Positions 19,716-29,467 of a DNA stretch of 64,000 nt are shown in pieces. The DNA lies in assembly GCF_000364225.2 (NCBI RefSeq), contig NZ_AQFT02000001.1, forward strand, positions 3,243,501 to 3,307,500, in the 5' to 3' direction. The stretch is from Eubacterium plexicaudatum ASF492. Its GTDB lineage: Bacteria > Bacillota > Clostridia > Lachnospirales > Lachnospiraceae. Every line of letters starts with the position of its first letter. The stretch's first letter is position 1. The notes beneath the pieces were generated by a model. The model had not been told where the DNA came from. It was given only the letters and a program-made list of their open reading frames with translations, and ran no database searches. The translations under genes and the position numbers were made by a program.

Positions 19716-20181
19716 CAGTCCCGTCCTCCGAACATGGCGTACAGATCGTGGTTATACGTTGCGTATTCCGGATAACGAATTTGTACCGCCTGCCAAAAAT
19801 AAGGCGCATAGGCACAGCAGAACAGTTCTTCCACTGTGTACCGTCTGCACTCGTCCACCTGTTCCTCCACATCATCGTAATCAAAGACACTTGGCGTACC
19901 ATTGCAGTAAAGGTTAAACGCTATCCTGACTACTTTTAAACTCCCGGTGGTCTGCCAGCCTTCATGCAGACACTCCGTTATTACACAGCCTGTCTTAAAG
20001 TTATAAATGCTGTTGATATTTCTTCTTGTGTCTTCACTGATACCAAGACAATATACAAGCGCTTTGTGGTACACGTCCTGATACCTGACCTCTTTCAATT
20101 TCTCATAGTAGAATTTTTCATGTGCATCACTGACAAAAATAATCGCTTTCCTTTTTCTGCTCCTAACGCTGTACTATTCAT
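19715..20181 (-). CDS. DUF6075-family ICE protein (one frameshift)
   Basis: The start at 20181 has GGAGGAAGAAAG upstream. After MNSTALGAEK the frame must shift by one base at the T5 run 20152-20156 to give AIIFVSDAHEKFYYEKLKEV and continue as YHKALVYCLGISEDTRRN, SIYNFKTGCV and EEQVDECRRYTVEELFCC. The restored length is 155 residues. Relatives are ICE cargo of unknown function. The Cys-rich C-terminal half is intact. Confidence 0.75.
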
Positions 20182-20219
20182 TCTTTCTTCCTCCATTCTT
20201 GATGATTGACTATAACAAA

Positions 20220-20257
20220 AAAGGACAGCCCTATTTGTTAGAATAAGATTGTCCTTT
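20220..20257 (-). terminator. Terminator downstream of the hemZ operon
   Basis: AAAGGACA (20220-20227) pairs with TGTCCTTT (20250-20257). Read on the minus strand the stem is followed by a run of T, about 115 bases after the hemZ stop. It separates the hemZ operon from the ICE remnants. Confidence 0.65.
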
Positions 20258-20373
20258 AGGCGCTATATTAGGTTGTTCCTCTACATCATCAAGTATTATT
20301 CAGTACTACCAGGTAAAAAATTGATGTACAATTGATGTACTAACCCCATTTTGATGTACAACAGAAACTCTTT

Positions 20374-21816
20374 TTAATCTTCAAGAAGTTTCCGTTTTCT
20401 CTCAATCATCTCGTCGATTCTTTCTATGAAAGACGCTACATCCTTGACATTTTCGCATCTCTCGATACGCCCGTCAGCGTATACTCTTTTTGTGATCGAA
20501 CCCGCACCAAGTGCAACGATAGACTGTTTCTCCTCCATAATCAAAATATTATAAATACCTGCTTTCCCATCTTTCGCATACCCTACATTTTCAAAATTTC
20601 CGGCCATGTTTTTCTGCCGGTACAAATAATAAGGCTTCATTCCCATCTCTGCGCATATATCTGCCGCAGCGTCCAGATGCGCCTGTGTGTTCACCATTTT
20701 CAGCCCCGCATAGTCCTCCTTGAACATCTGCAGCCGCGCCGCACGCTTCAGCGCCAGTGAATGCACCGTAACACTGTCCGGATTCAGCTCTTTTACGACA
20801 GCCAGTGTGCGTTTTACGTCATCCAATGATTCCTCCGGCAGTCCCATAATCAAATCCATATTGATGTTGTCAAATCCCATGCTTCTTGCAAGCTGAAAAC
20901 TGTCTATTGTCTGCTCAACGGTATGCTGTCTTCCGATCAAATCCAACGTTTCCTGCTTCATAGTCTGAGGATTAATGGAAATTCTGGAAATTCCATGCGC
21001 ACACAGCACTTCCAGCTTCTGCCTGTTGATACTGTCCGGTCGTCCCGCTTCTACCGTAAATTCCAGCAGACGAGACAGATCCGTCTTACGCTCCAGTACC
21101 GACAGCAGCCGTTCAAGCTGATCCGATTCCAGTGTCGTCGGTGTTCCGCCGCCTATGTAAATCGTGTTCGGATGCCTGCCGGCAAAATATCGCATTATTG
21201 CATCCAGTTCTTTTTCCAGCGCATCCAGATACGCGTTGATCTTGTTTTTCCATCCGGATATCGGAAAAGACGTAAAGGAACAGTACAGGCAGGTACTTGG
21301 ACAGAACGGAATGCCGATGTACAGGCTGTAACCGTTTTTCGCATCCAATCTTTGCAGCAGCTGTGCTTCACGCCGTGCAATTTCAATGCTCAATGCGATC
21401 TTTTCTCGGGATGTGGAATAAGTCTGTTCCATATAATCTGTAATCTCGGCATCCGTTTTCCCTTCTTCCAGCATCGTCATTGGAATTTTGGTCGGACGGA
21501 TGCCCGTCAGTGTTCCCCATGGAAGTGTCCTGCCTGTATAATCGGAAAGTAAATCGTACAGATTCTGCTTTAACAGATTTTTCTTTTCCTTTCGATTGCC
21601 GTCGTCTACGGAAAATACTCTGGTATATGATGAATGCTGCTTAAGCGCAATCCGAATCCGGTTCGGCTCATAATCCACAACTATATGGAGTAACGCCTGT
21701 TCACAGCTTTCCTGCGAATCCACACAGACAGAAACATTCTCCGATGGATAAAATGCTTTCACCAGAGAATGTATATCGTACTCAAAATCTTCTTTGTTTA
21801 ACCGTATTTGTATCAT
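20374..21816 (-). CDS. hemZ: Coproporphyrinogen dehydrogenase-like radical SAM protein HemZ
   Basis: A 480-residue radical SAM protein of the HemZ branch of the HemN family. An N-terminal domain of about 150 residues (ending TGIRPTKIPM) precedes the radical SAM core with the cluster motif CPSTCLYCSF, then YIGGGTPTTLESDQL, INPQTMKQETLDLIGR and NINMDLIMGLPEE. HemZ is the usual Clostridial form found beside relA and a metallo-hydrolase, exactly the order here, with an 18-base gap. Its in vivo reaction in anaerobes without complete heme synthesis is uncertain; other HemN-like proteins act in heme uptake or methylation. Confidence 0.92.
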   Translation of the reverse strand: MIQIRLNKEDFEYDIHSLVKAFYPSENVSVCVDSQESCEQALLHIVVDYEPNRIRIALKQHSSYTRVFSVDDGNRKEKKNLLKQNLYDLLSDYTGRTLPWGTLTGIRPTKIPMTMLEEGKTDAEITDYMEQTYSTSREKIALSIEIARREAQLLQRLDAKNGYSLYIGIPFCPSTCLYCSFTSFPISGWKNKINAYLDALEKELDAIMRYFAGRHPNTIYIGGGTPTTLESDQLERLLSVLERKTDLSRLLEFTVEAGRPDSINRQKLEVLCAHGISRISINPQTMKQETLDLIGRQHTVEQTIDSFQLARSMGFDNINMDLIMGLPEESLDDVKRTLAVVKELNPDSVTVHSLALKRAARLQMFKEDYAGLKMVNTQAHLDAAADICAEMGMKPYYLYRQKNMAGNFENVGYAKDGKAGIYNILIMEEKQSIVALGAGSITKRVYADGRIERCENVKDVASFIERIDEMIERKRKLLED

Positions 21817-21834
21817 GTCAAACCCCTGTTTCTT

Positions 21835-22461
21835 CTACAAAAAAGGATTATACTGCTTTTCATCTCCAATTGTAGTCCATTCTCCATGGCCAGGCAGTAC
21901 TTTTGTGTCATTTGGAAGCGGAAACAATTTATCATGAATGCTTTGTACAAGCTGCGACATACTTCCTTTTGGAAAATCCGTTCTTCCTACGGACTCACAA
22001 AACAGTGTATCCCCACTGAATAAAATGCCTTCGTTCTTCACATAAAAGCAAACTCCGCCCGGTGTATGTCCCGGCGTATGATACACATCAATTTCAAATC
22101 CGGCTGCGGAAAGGTGATCGGTGTCCCCATGAAAAAACATATCTGCGTGAAATGTCAGATTTTTGCCAATCATGCCGCTGCAATTATAAGCCGGATTTTC
22201 CATAATCTGTCTGTCATTCTCATGCACATAAACGGAAATTCCATATTGCTCCGCAAGCCGTTGTGCTGCCATGCAATGATCAAAATGACCATGCGTCAGC
22301 AGTACGGCCGCCGGACGAAGCTGATTCCGATCCATATAATCTGCCACAGCAGCCGCATCGTCGCCCGGATCAATAACCAGCGCCTCGCCGGTTTGGCTGT
22401 TTGCCGCTATAAAACAATTTGTGCCGACTACGCCGACCTGAAAACCTTTTACTGTCATCAT
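21835..22461 (-). CDS. MBL-fold metallo-hydrolase (glyoxalase II-like)
   Basis: A 208-residue zinc hydrolase with the signature THGHFDHC, a metal-ligand His in DVYHTPGHTPGG, Asp in SGDTLF and the final His in VLPGHGEWT. This arrangement is typical of the compact glyoxalase II-like proteins found between relA/spoT and hemZ in Clostridia. The N-terminus (GFQVGVVGTNCFIAANSQTGEALVIDPGDDA) is complete. The likely role is hydrolysis of a thioester such as S-lactoylglutathione-type adducts, but the substrate is not proven for this group. Confidence 0.9.
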   Translation of the reverse strand: MMTVKGFQVGVVGTNCFIAANSQTGEALVIDPGDDAAAVADYMDRNQLRPAAVLLTHGHFDHCMAAQRLAEQYGISVYVHENDRQIMENPAYNCSGMIGKNLTFHADMFFHGDTDHLSAAGFEIDVYHTPGHTPGGVCFYVKNEGILFSGDTLFCESVGRTDFPKGSMSQLVQSIHDKLFPLPNDTKVLPGHGEWTTIGDEKQYNPFL

Positions 22462-22516
22462 TTTTATTTTCCTGCCTTATTCATTTATCCTGTAATCTTG
22501 TTTTTATAGTTATGCA

Positions 22517-24841
22517 TTACCCCGAGGTACGCTCAATATCAATGACGCTTTCTACCTGGCGGATTTTTGCAATAATATGGTTCATCTCATCTTTGCCTTT
22601 TGTGCCAAATGAAATGGAAATCGTCGCTATGCCCTGTTTACTCGTCTTGGAGTGAATCGAATTGATATCAATTTCCCGTTCCGTAAATATTTTTGTAATA
22701 TCTACAAGCAGACCCGTGCGGTTTTTTCCGTAGATCCGAAGCTCACCGAGATACAGCCCGTGTTCGCCGCTGCCGCTGCCTTCCTGCCATTCTGCTTCGA
22801 TTAAGCGTGTTTTTTCCGCATCGGATAAATTCATCATGTTAATGCAGTCTGTCCGATGAATGGTGACGCCGCGCCCTCTGGTAATATAACCGCAGATCTC
22901 ATCCCCCGGTACCGGACTGCAGCATTTTGCAAAATGTGCGGCAATATCATATAATCCGTTCACAATAATTCCGCTTCCGGAATTCGACTGCAGATTCTGG
23001 GAACCGCCTTCCGCGTTTGTAGCAAGTATCTGCTCATCGCTGATCTCAATCGGATGATCTTTGCGATATTCGTCAAACATCTTGTTCACGATGCTTGCTT
23101 CCTTGACTCCACCGTGTCCAACCGTTGCCAGACAGGAGTTCCAGTCATGGAATCCATATTTGCGAATCACTTTTGACTGATAGGCAGATTTGTTAATAAC
23201 GGAAAAGTCAATGCCCTTTGCCTTGCAGTACGCACCGATCAGCTCTTTTCCATGCTGAATGTTTTCTTCTTTCAGTTCACTGCGGAACCACTGATTAATC
23301 TTAGTTTTAGCCTGTGTACTTTTTACAATATTCAGCCAGTCATGGCTTGGGCCTCTGGAATTCTGAGAAGTAATAATTTCGATCCGGTCGCCGTTTTGAA
23401 TCACATAATCAATTGGCATCAGTTTTCCATTTACCTTCGCGCCAATCATCTTATTCCCGACCGCAGAATGCACACTATATGCAAAATCTACCGTAGTAGA
23501 ACCATTTGGCAGATTTTTGACGTCGCCATCCGGCGTAAAACAGAACACCATATCCGAAAACAAGTCCAGATCACTCTTTAAAAGACTCATAAATTCTTTA
23601 TTGTCGGACATGTCCTGCTGCCATTCCAGTATCTGACGCAGCCAGCTTAGCTTCTCTTCTTCCTGGCTGCCTGTGGATTTGACTCCGTTAGCGGCTTCTT
23701 TATATTTCCAGTGCGCTGCAATACCATACTCCGCAACCCGGTGCATCTCAACCGTACGAATCTGAATTTCAAACGGCTGACCGTCCGAACCCATCAGCGT
23801 TGTGTGCAGCGACTGGTAGCGATTTGGTTTCGGCATTGCTATATAGTCTTTAAACCTTCCCGGCACCGGCACATAGTTTTCATGAATGACACCAAGCGCC
23901 GCGTAGCAATCCATGACGTTTTTGACAATAATGCGAATAGCAAACAGGTCGTATATCTGATCCAGCGTTTTGTTCTGATTGATCATCTTTTTGTAAATGC
24001 TGAAAAAATGCTTGGCCCTTCCGCCAATCTCCGCCTGAATGCCGGCCCGTTCAATATGACCGCGCACTTCATCGGTCAGATTGCGGATATAGTCATCCTG
24101 TGCCGTTTTACGCTGTGCAACCTGTTTGATCAGATCATAGTAAGCCGATGCTTCCAGATATTTTAAACACAGATCATCCAGCTCAATCTTTACTTTGGAA
24201 ATACCCAGACGCTGTGCGATCGGTGAATAAATATCCATCGTCTCTCTTGCAATTTCTTTTTGCTTTTCCGGCCGCATATACCGCAGAGTACGCATATTGT
24301 GCAGACGATCTGCCAGTTTAATCAGAATCACCCGAATATCTTTTGCCATGGCCAGAAACATTTTTCTGAAATTTTCCGCCTGCACTTCTACTTTATCCGC
24401 ATCGTATGATAACTGCTCTAACTTTGTAACTCCATCTACAAGCAGCGCTACCTCTGCTCCAAATTCCTGTGCAATCTCCTCATCGGTCATAACCGTATCT
24501 TCTACAATATCATGTAAAAGACCTGCTACAATGGTTTCTTTATCCAGTTCCAGCTCTGCCAGAATCATGGACACGCAAAGCGGATGGATAATGTATGCTT
24601 CTCCTGATTTTCTTTTCTGGTCCTTGTGTGCTGACGCCGCAATCCGATACGCCTTTTCCACCTGCGAAATATCTGTTGATGGATGGTATTTTTTAATGCT
24701 GTTTATAAGCTCCTTGTACAATTCTTCCGGCTCTATAAAATCAGGCATTTTACGGATTCCGTTCCTCTTCGCACCGATTTTTGCTTCTAATTCTTCTACT
24801 GTTTCCTGTGGTTCATTCATTGCAATCGAAAGATCTGCCAT
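22517..24841 (-). CDS. relA: RelA/SpoT-family (p)ppGpp synthetase/hydrolase
   Basis: A long Rel-type stringent-response protein of about 774 residues. Domains in order: HD hydrolase with HDIVEDT and DRLHNMRTL, synthetase with SIYKKMINQN, GDRFKDYIA-like and YQSLHTTLMG, TGS (FCFTPDGDVKNLPNG..VDFAYSVHSAVG), a zinc-finger-like CCSPVPGDEICGYITRGRG region, and a C-terminal ACT domain (LLVDITKIFTEREIDI). Both catalytic centres look intact. The start at 24841 follows AGGTGACAGG; a GTG at 24880 is the alternative. The stop at 22517 lies 55 bases before the metallo-hydrolase gene, consistent with an operon continuing to hemZ. Confidence 0.95.
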   Translation of the reverse strand: MADLSIAMNEPQETVEELEAKIGAKRNGIRKMPDFIEPEELYKELINSIKKYHPSTDISQVEKAYRIAASAHKDQKRKSGEAYIIHPLCVSMILAELELDKETIVAGLLHDIVEDTVMTDEEIAQEFGAEVALLVDGVTKLEQLSYDADKVEVQAENFRKMFLAMAKDIRVILIKLADRLHNMRTLRYMRPEKQKEIARETMDIYSPIAQRLGISKVKIELDDLCLKYLEASAYYDLIKQVAQRKTAQDDYIRNLTDEVRGHIERAGIQAEIGGRAKHFFSIYKKMINQNKTLDQIYDLFAIRIIVKNVMDCYAALGVIHENYVPVPGRFKDYIAMPKPNRYQSLHTTLMGSDGQPFEIQIRTVEMHRVAEYGIAAHWKYKEAANGVKSTGSQEEEKLSWLRQILEWQQDMSDNKEFMSLLKSDLDLFSDMVFCFTPDGDVKNLPNGSTTVDFAYSVHSAVGNKMIGAKVNGKLMPIDYVIQNGDRIEIITSQNSRGPSHDWLNIVKSTQAKTKINQWFRSELKEENIQHGKELIGAYCKAKGIDFSVINKSAYQSKVIRKYGFHDWNSCLATVGHGGVKEASIVNKMFDEYRKDHPIEISDEQILATNAEGGSQNLQSNSGSGIIVNGLYDIAAHFAKCCSPVPGDEICGYITRGRGVTIHRTDCINMMNLSDAEKTRLIEAEWQEGSGSGEHGLYLGELRIYGKNRTGLLVDITKIFTEREIDINSIHSKTSKQGIATISISFGTKGKDEMNHIIAKIRQVESVIDIERTSG

Positions 24842-25044
24842 ACCTGTCACCTGCTTCCTGGCTCTGCTAATTCTCTTCACCTTATCACTCTTTAATAATT
24901 AAGCATTATACTCAATTTCTTTCCAAAATGCAATGATTGTGTGAAAATTCTGTGTATCTTTTGCGAATTTTGTTGCTGTTCACACTTTCGGTGCTCACAG
25001 CAACCGAATTTACGCATACTTTGAAACACGCAGATTAAAAAAAC

Positions 25045-25069
25045 GGGAATCAGAAACACTCTGATTCCC
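25045..25069 (-). terminator. Terminator of gpmI
   Basis: GGGAATCAGA (25045-25054) and TCTGATTCCC (25060-25069) form a perfect 10-bp stem with a T7 tract on the minus strand, just past the gpmI stop. Confidence 0.9.
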
Positions 25070-25081
25070 ATTTAAAACCTG

Positions 25082-26623
25082 TTATTTTTTGATTAACAGA
25101 GATTCCCCTGTCATTTCAGCCGGTTTCTCCATTCCCATCATTTCGATCAGGGTCGGAACAATATCTGCAAGACGTCCGCCTTCTTTTAACGTATAAGACG
25201 GATCATAATTGATCAGAACAAACGGAACCGGATTTGTCGTATGTGCCGTAAACGGTACGCCTGTTTCATAATCCACAAGCTGTTCCGCATTGCCATGATC
25301 CGCGCATAAAAACATCTGTCCGTCTACTTCCAGCAGCGCTTCCAACGCTCTTCCAACGCAGGCATCCACTGCTTCCAATGCTTTTTGAGCAGCTTCCATT
25401 ACCCCGGTATGCCCTACCATATCCGGATTTGCAAAGTTAATAACAATTACATCATATTTCTGAGAGCGAATTGCTTCACACAGCTTGTCACATACGGCCG
25501 GCGCACTCATTTCCGGCTGCAGATCATAAGTAGCAACCTTCGGAGATTTTACAAGAATACGCTCTTCTCCTTTATTTGGCTCTTCCACACCGCCATTAAA
25601 GAAAAATGTAACGTGTGCATATTTCTCCGTTTCCGCAATTCTGGCCTGTGTTTTACCATTTGCAGCAAGAAACTGGCCGAATGTATTATCCAGTTCCACT
25701 TTCTTAAACGCAATCTCTTTATTTGGAATCGTTACATCATATTCCGTAAAGCAGATATACTTCACCTGTTTTCTAGGCCCACGGTCAAATCCGTTAAAAT
25801 CATCACAGCAAAATACTCTTGTCATTTCTCTTGCACGGTCCGGACGGAAATTAAAGAATATAACCGAATCGTTGTCTTTTACGGTTGCAACCGGCTTTCC
25901 GTCCTCTTCAATAACAGTCGGAAGCACAAATTCATCCGTCTTTTCATCATCATAAGACGCCTGCATGGCAGCTACCGGGTCCGAAGCCTTCACTCCTTCT
26001 CCTTTTGTCAGTGCAGCGTAAGCCTTTTCTACACGGTCCCAGCGATTGTCACGGTCCATCGCATAATAGCGTCCGCTAATCGTAGCAATCCGGCCAACAC
26101 CGATTTCCCGCATCTTATCTGTCAGTTCCTGTATAAACCCTTTTCCGGAAGCCGGAGCCGTATCACGTCCATCCATAAAACAATGCACGTATACATTTTC
26201 CAGTCCTTCTCTTTTTGCAAGCTCCAAAAGTCCGTAAATATGCGTATTATGACTGTGTACGCCGCCATCCGACACAAGTCCGAACAAATGCAGATCGGAG
26301 TTATTTTTTTTGCAGTTCTCTACTGCGGACAACAGTGCTTCATTTTTAAAGAAAACTCCGTCTTCGATTTCTTTGGAAATGCGTGTCAGCTCCTGATATA
26401 CGATACGTCCCGCACCCATATTCAGATGCCCGACCTCCGAATTGCCCATCTGGCCGTCCGGAAGCCCTACCGCAAGACCGCTGGCATATCCTTTTACAAA
26501 CGGATACTCCTTCATCATCTTGTCCAGCACCGGCGTATTCGCCTGTGCCACGGCATTGCCCTCACTCGTCTCATTCAGGCCAAAGCCGTCTAAGATCATT
26601 AATACCGTAGGTTTTTTACTCAT
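25082..26623 (-). CDS. gpmI: 2,3-bisphosphoglycerate-independent phosphoglycerate mutase
   Basis: A 513-residue manganese enzyme of glycolysis. The N-terminal LMILDGFG holds the first metal Asp, and the catalytic Ser is in MGNSEVGHLNMGAGR. HSHNTHIYGLLELAK, HCFMDGRDT, the FNFRPDRAR segment, NFANPDMVGHTG and CADHGNAEQ supply the remaining ligands. The start is set at MSKKPTVLMI (26623) because AGGAAAAC lies upstream. It is a single-gene unit, terminated by the hairpin at 25045-25069. Confidence 0.97.
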   Translation of the reverse strand: MSKKPTVLMILDGFGLNETSEGNAVAQANTPVLDKMMKEYPFVKGYASGLAVGLPDGQMGNSEVGHLNMGAGRIVYQELTRISKEIEDGVFFKNEALLSAVENCKKNNSDLHLFGLVSDGGVHSHNTHIYGLLELAKREGLENVYVHCFMDGRDTAPASGKGFIQELTDKMREIGVGRIATISGRYYAMDRDNRWDRVEKAYAALTKGEGVKASDPVAAMQASYDDEKTDEFVLPTVIEEDGKPVATVKDNDSVIFFNFRPDRAREMTRVFCCDDFNGFDRGPRKQVKYICFTEYDVTIPNKEIAFKKVELDNTFGQFLAANGKTQARIAETEKYAHVTFFFNGGVEEPNKGEERILVKSPKVATYDLQPEMSAPAVCDKLCEAIRSQKYDVIVINFANPDMVGHTGVMEAAQKALEAVDACVGRALEALLEVDGQMFLCADHGNAEQLVDYETGVPFTAHTTNPVPFVLINYDPSYTLKEGGRLADIVPTLIEMMGMEKPAEMTGESLLIKK

Positions 26624-26708
26624 CATGTTTTCCTCTTTCCTCCTAAATATTTTTCTTACTATAAAATATCACTAATCTGCAAAATTCTCAACTCCAAATC
26701 TTATTTTT

Positions 26709-27605
26709 TCAAAGAAATCCACTTTTCCATTCCAAAATGATGCAAAATTTATCCCCGCTCAGCTGCGCACGCACACCTGCATTCATTTTTTCTGCCAGTT
26801 CTTTTACAATAAACAGGCCAAGCCCGGAGGAACCTTTCCTTCGGGCGGAGTCTGCTTTGTAAAAGCGTTCAAAAATACGGTCCGGATCAGGTCTGTCCGA
26901 TTCCGTTATTGTATTTTCAAACCGCAGGCAGTTGTCGGTCTGAGAGATGTTCAGTTCTCCTTCGCCATGCAGCAGCGCGTTGTGGAGCAAATTCCGGAAA
27001 ATCCGCCGCAGATATTCTTCATCTGCCAATACACAAAAACTTTCGGAAGCAAAGTTTACGTTTGGCACCATTTCTTTTTCTTCAAACTGAGCGTACATGC
27101 CGATCAGACAAGTGCTCAAAAGCGGCAGTACCTGTATCTGACAGACCTTTGGTTTCAATTCTTCACTTGTCAGCTTTGTGTATAAAAACAGTTCTTCCAG
27201 CATATCTTCCAGTTCCTGCATACGTCCGAGCGCTGTCTTAAGATACTGCTCCCGTTGAACCGACTGTTCGCACTCCTGTGCCAGCTGCACATATCCGACC
27301 GCACCGGTAAGCGGTGTACGAATATCATGCGCCAGCCCTGTAATGTTTTGTTTTAAATGCTTCTGCGCCTTTTCATACCGCACATACGTATCGTTGTGCA
27401 TACGCTGCAGATCGTTTAATTTTTTACACAAAGCCAGTACGTGCGGCTGGCGGCTTTGTACACAAAGTTCTATCTGACTGCCGTTCTCAAGTTCTTTTAT
27501 CTGACTGCATAAAAACCGCAGATCGTTTAATATACAAATGTGATGTACCGATATGCCGGTCACAACAATAGCTGTAACAATTATGAACAAAGCTGCCATA
27601 TGCAA
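26709..27605 (-). CDS. Sensor histidine kinase of a two-component/ABC cassette
   Basis: A 298-residue kinase with a single N-terminal membrane segment and almost no extracellular region, so it is an intramembrane-sensing type that probably reads stimulus from its transporter. A HAMP-like linker leads to the H-box GLAHDIRTPLTGAVGYVQLA, the N-box NLLHNALLHGEG and the G-box KGSSGLGLFIVKEL. The Asp of the G1 box is less clear than usual (ENTITESDRPDPDRIFERFYK follows). It is the last of four minus-strand genes: response regulator, ABC ATPase, permease, kinase. Confidence 0.9.
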   Translation of the reverse strand: MHMAALFIIVTAIVVTGISVHHICILNDLRFLCSQIKELENGSQIELCVQSRQPHVLALCKKLNDLQRMHNDTYVRYEKAQKHLKQNITGLAHDIRTPLTGAVGYVQLAQECEQSVQREQYLKTALGRMQELEDMLEELFLYTKLTSEELKPKVCQIQVLPLLSTCLIGMYAQFEEKEMVPNVNFASESFCVLADEEYLRRIFRNLLHNALLHGEGELNISQTDNCLRFENTITESDRPDPDRIFERFYKADSARRKGSSGLGLFIVKELAEKMNAGVRAQLSGDKFCIILEWKSGFL

Positions 27606-27623
27606 ACCTCCGGTTAATCTTTG

Positions 27624-28442
27624 TCAGATATCCTGCCTTTTTAATACAATTCCCGCGGCTGTCGTATAAAGGACCAGCAGTACGGCACCTGCCGCATATA
27701 CATACAGGTCTTTTACAGATGCATAACAGCCCGGTCCTTCACTCAGCATTCTGTAAATGGTGTATTTCATCCAGCCGCCAATGTGAAACATATCCAAAAG
27801 AAAATACAGCGGCATCACAAGCGTACCCGTTCCCAGCAGCATGGCCGCGATCGCTCCTGCCGCAACACTTCTGCTAAAGACACAGATCAGCACAATTAAC
27901 GCTGCAAATGCTGTCGTAACAACCCAGGCCCAGCCAAAATAAAACAGCATATCGCCAATCCGTGCATTTGGTACACGCATACCGGACACCTGATTGCATA
28001 TCAATATTACGGTCAGGTGCAGAGTCATATAAATCAGATTCACAATTGCCGCCGTCATAATCTTACTTCCTGCGTATTTCCAGTGCTTCTGATAAGATGC
28101 CATAATATTTTTAATAAATCCGCTCTGATAGTCCATACAGACAAACAGCATCAGCCATATACCGAAAATACATGCATATCCTCCGCCGTCTAATCCCATC
28201 TGGCGAAACATGATCTGCGTATTGATCCCTTCCAACTCCAAAGCCGCTTCCTGCTGCTGTTTCTGCACCTCTTCCTGTGCCAGCAGACCCATGCTTACCG
28301 CCGTCCGATTCCCCTGCGGTGTCGCCGTCAGCCAAAGCAGCCATACCGTCGCAATTGTCATAAGCATCAAAATTCCAAAACACACATAGACCGATTTGCT
28401 TCTTTTCACCCGATATAAATCCATCCGTAACAAATTAAACAT
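27624..28442 (-). CDS. ABC-2-type permease of a peptide-antibiotic resistance-like transporter
   Basis: A 272-residue membrane protein with six hydrophobic segments: one after the basic N-terminus (MFNLLRMDLYRVKRSKS), and the rest from about residue 80 onward. The start at 28442 follows AAGGAGGACGCAAAT. The stop lies 18 bases ahead of the kinase gene. Its start overlaps the ATPase stop by eight bases, so the pair forms one transporter. The short first loop contains a Gln-rich coiled stretch (EEVQKQQQEAALELEG). A role in self-protection against bacteriocins or antibiotics is inferred from the cassette type only. Confidence 0.85.
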   Translation of the reverse strand: MFNLLRMDLYRVKRSKSVYVCFGILMLMTIATVWLLWLTATPQGNRTAVSMGLLAQEEVQKQQQEAALELEGINTQIMFRQMGLDGGGYACIFGIWLMLFVCMDYQSGFIKNIMASYQKHWKYAGSKIMTAAIVNLIYMTLHLTVILICNQVSGMRVPNARIGDMLFYFGWAWVVTTAFAALIVLICVFSRSVAAGAIAAMLLGTGTLVMPLYFLLDMFHIGGWMKYTIYRMLSEGPGCYASVKDLYVYAAGAVLLVLYTTAAGIVLKRQDI

Positions 28443-29373
28443 ATTTGCGTCCTCCTTCCATGCGTGCCAGAAAATATTCTTCCAAATCCATATGGTGAAA
28501 TCCCGATGCGTGAACCGGCACCCGATTTTCCACAAGAACACGGACAACATCCGCTCCATCCGTCAATCCAAAGATACGAATTGTCTGCCGGTCCGCTACT
28601 TCCGTCCGCACCGACGCAAACGATTCCTGCACAAGCGGCAGCGCACGGTGGACATCCTGCACCCGGATTTCAAAATAATCCTGGCACCGCTCTTCCAGTT
28701 CTTCTTTGGATATCTGCTCCATCATCTCTCCATCTTTGATAATCCCATAGTTGGTAGATATTTTACTCAGTTCGCCCAATATATGGGAACTGATAAGAAT
28801 GGTCTTTCCTTCCTCGTTCAGCCGCAAAATCAACCGGCGCAATTCCTGAATCCCTTCCGGATCCAGTCCGTTAATCGGCTCATCCAAAATCAAAAGATCC
28901 GGGTTGCCAAGCAGTGCAAGCGCAACGCCCAGCCGCTGCTTCATGCCCATAGAAAAATGTTTCACATACTTTTTACCGGTATCCGACAATCCTGTCATCT
29001 CCAATACACCATCCACACTTTTTTCATCTGCCAGCCCGATACATTTTGCCTTCATCACCACATTCTGCCTCGCTGTCATATTCGGATATAATCCCGGCTC
29101 CTCAATCAGCACTCCGAATCTTCGACGCACGAGCGGATCGCCGACCGGTTTTCCAAACAGCCGAATCTCTCCTTCAGACGGCCTTACAAGCCCACCGATC
29201 ATTTTCAGCGTCGTAGATTTTCCGGAACCGTTGCGGCCGATCAATCCATAAATATCACCCTGTCTCACATTTAAATTCAAATCTTTAACGACCGATTTTT
29301 CCTTGTACGTCTTGGTCAGACCGATTGTTTGTACCGCGAACGGTACGGATAATTTTCCTGTTTTCTCCTTCAC
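28435..29373 (-). CDS. ABC transporter ATP-binding protein
   Basis: About 312 residues with the Walker A motif GRNGSGKST, Q-loop region near EEPGLYPNMTARQN, signature FSMGMKQRLGVALAL, Walker B LLILDEPINGLDPEG and switch His in ISSH. This composition is typical of BcrA/LanF-like ATPases that pair with an ABC-2 permease. A GTG start at 29373, with AGGAG upstream, is preferred; a GTG nine codons earlier is possible. The C-terminal 80 residues form the accessory domain common in this subgroup. Confidence 0.9.
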   Translation of the reverse strand: MKEKTGKLSVPFAVQTIGLTKTYKEKSVVKDLNLNVRQGDIYGLIGRNGSGKSTTLKMIGGLVRPSEGEIRLFGKPVGDPLVRRRFGVLIEEPGLYPNMTARQNVVMKAKCIGLADEKSVDGVLEMTGLSDTGKKYVKHFSMGMKQRLGVALALLGNPDLLILDEPINGLDPEGIQELRRLILRLNEEGKTILISSHILGELSKISTNYGIIKDGEMMEQISKEELEERCQDYFEIRVQDVHRALPLVQESFASVRTEVADRQTIRIFGLTDGADVVRVLVENRVPVHASGFHHMDLEEYFLARMEGGRKYV

Positions 29374-29467
29374 GTTTTCCTTACTCCTTTCCTGCAGCAC
29401 GATTTCCCTATCTCTGCTTGCACATACAAGTATAAAAGGTACTGTTTTAAAAATCGCTCAGAAAAGT

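Noticed and set aside
25385..26593. 402-residue open frame antisense to gpmI
   Set aside because: It lies wholly opposite a normal glycolytic gene, has a His/Phe-rich composition typical of the shadow strand, and no ribosome site.
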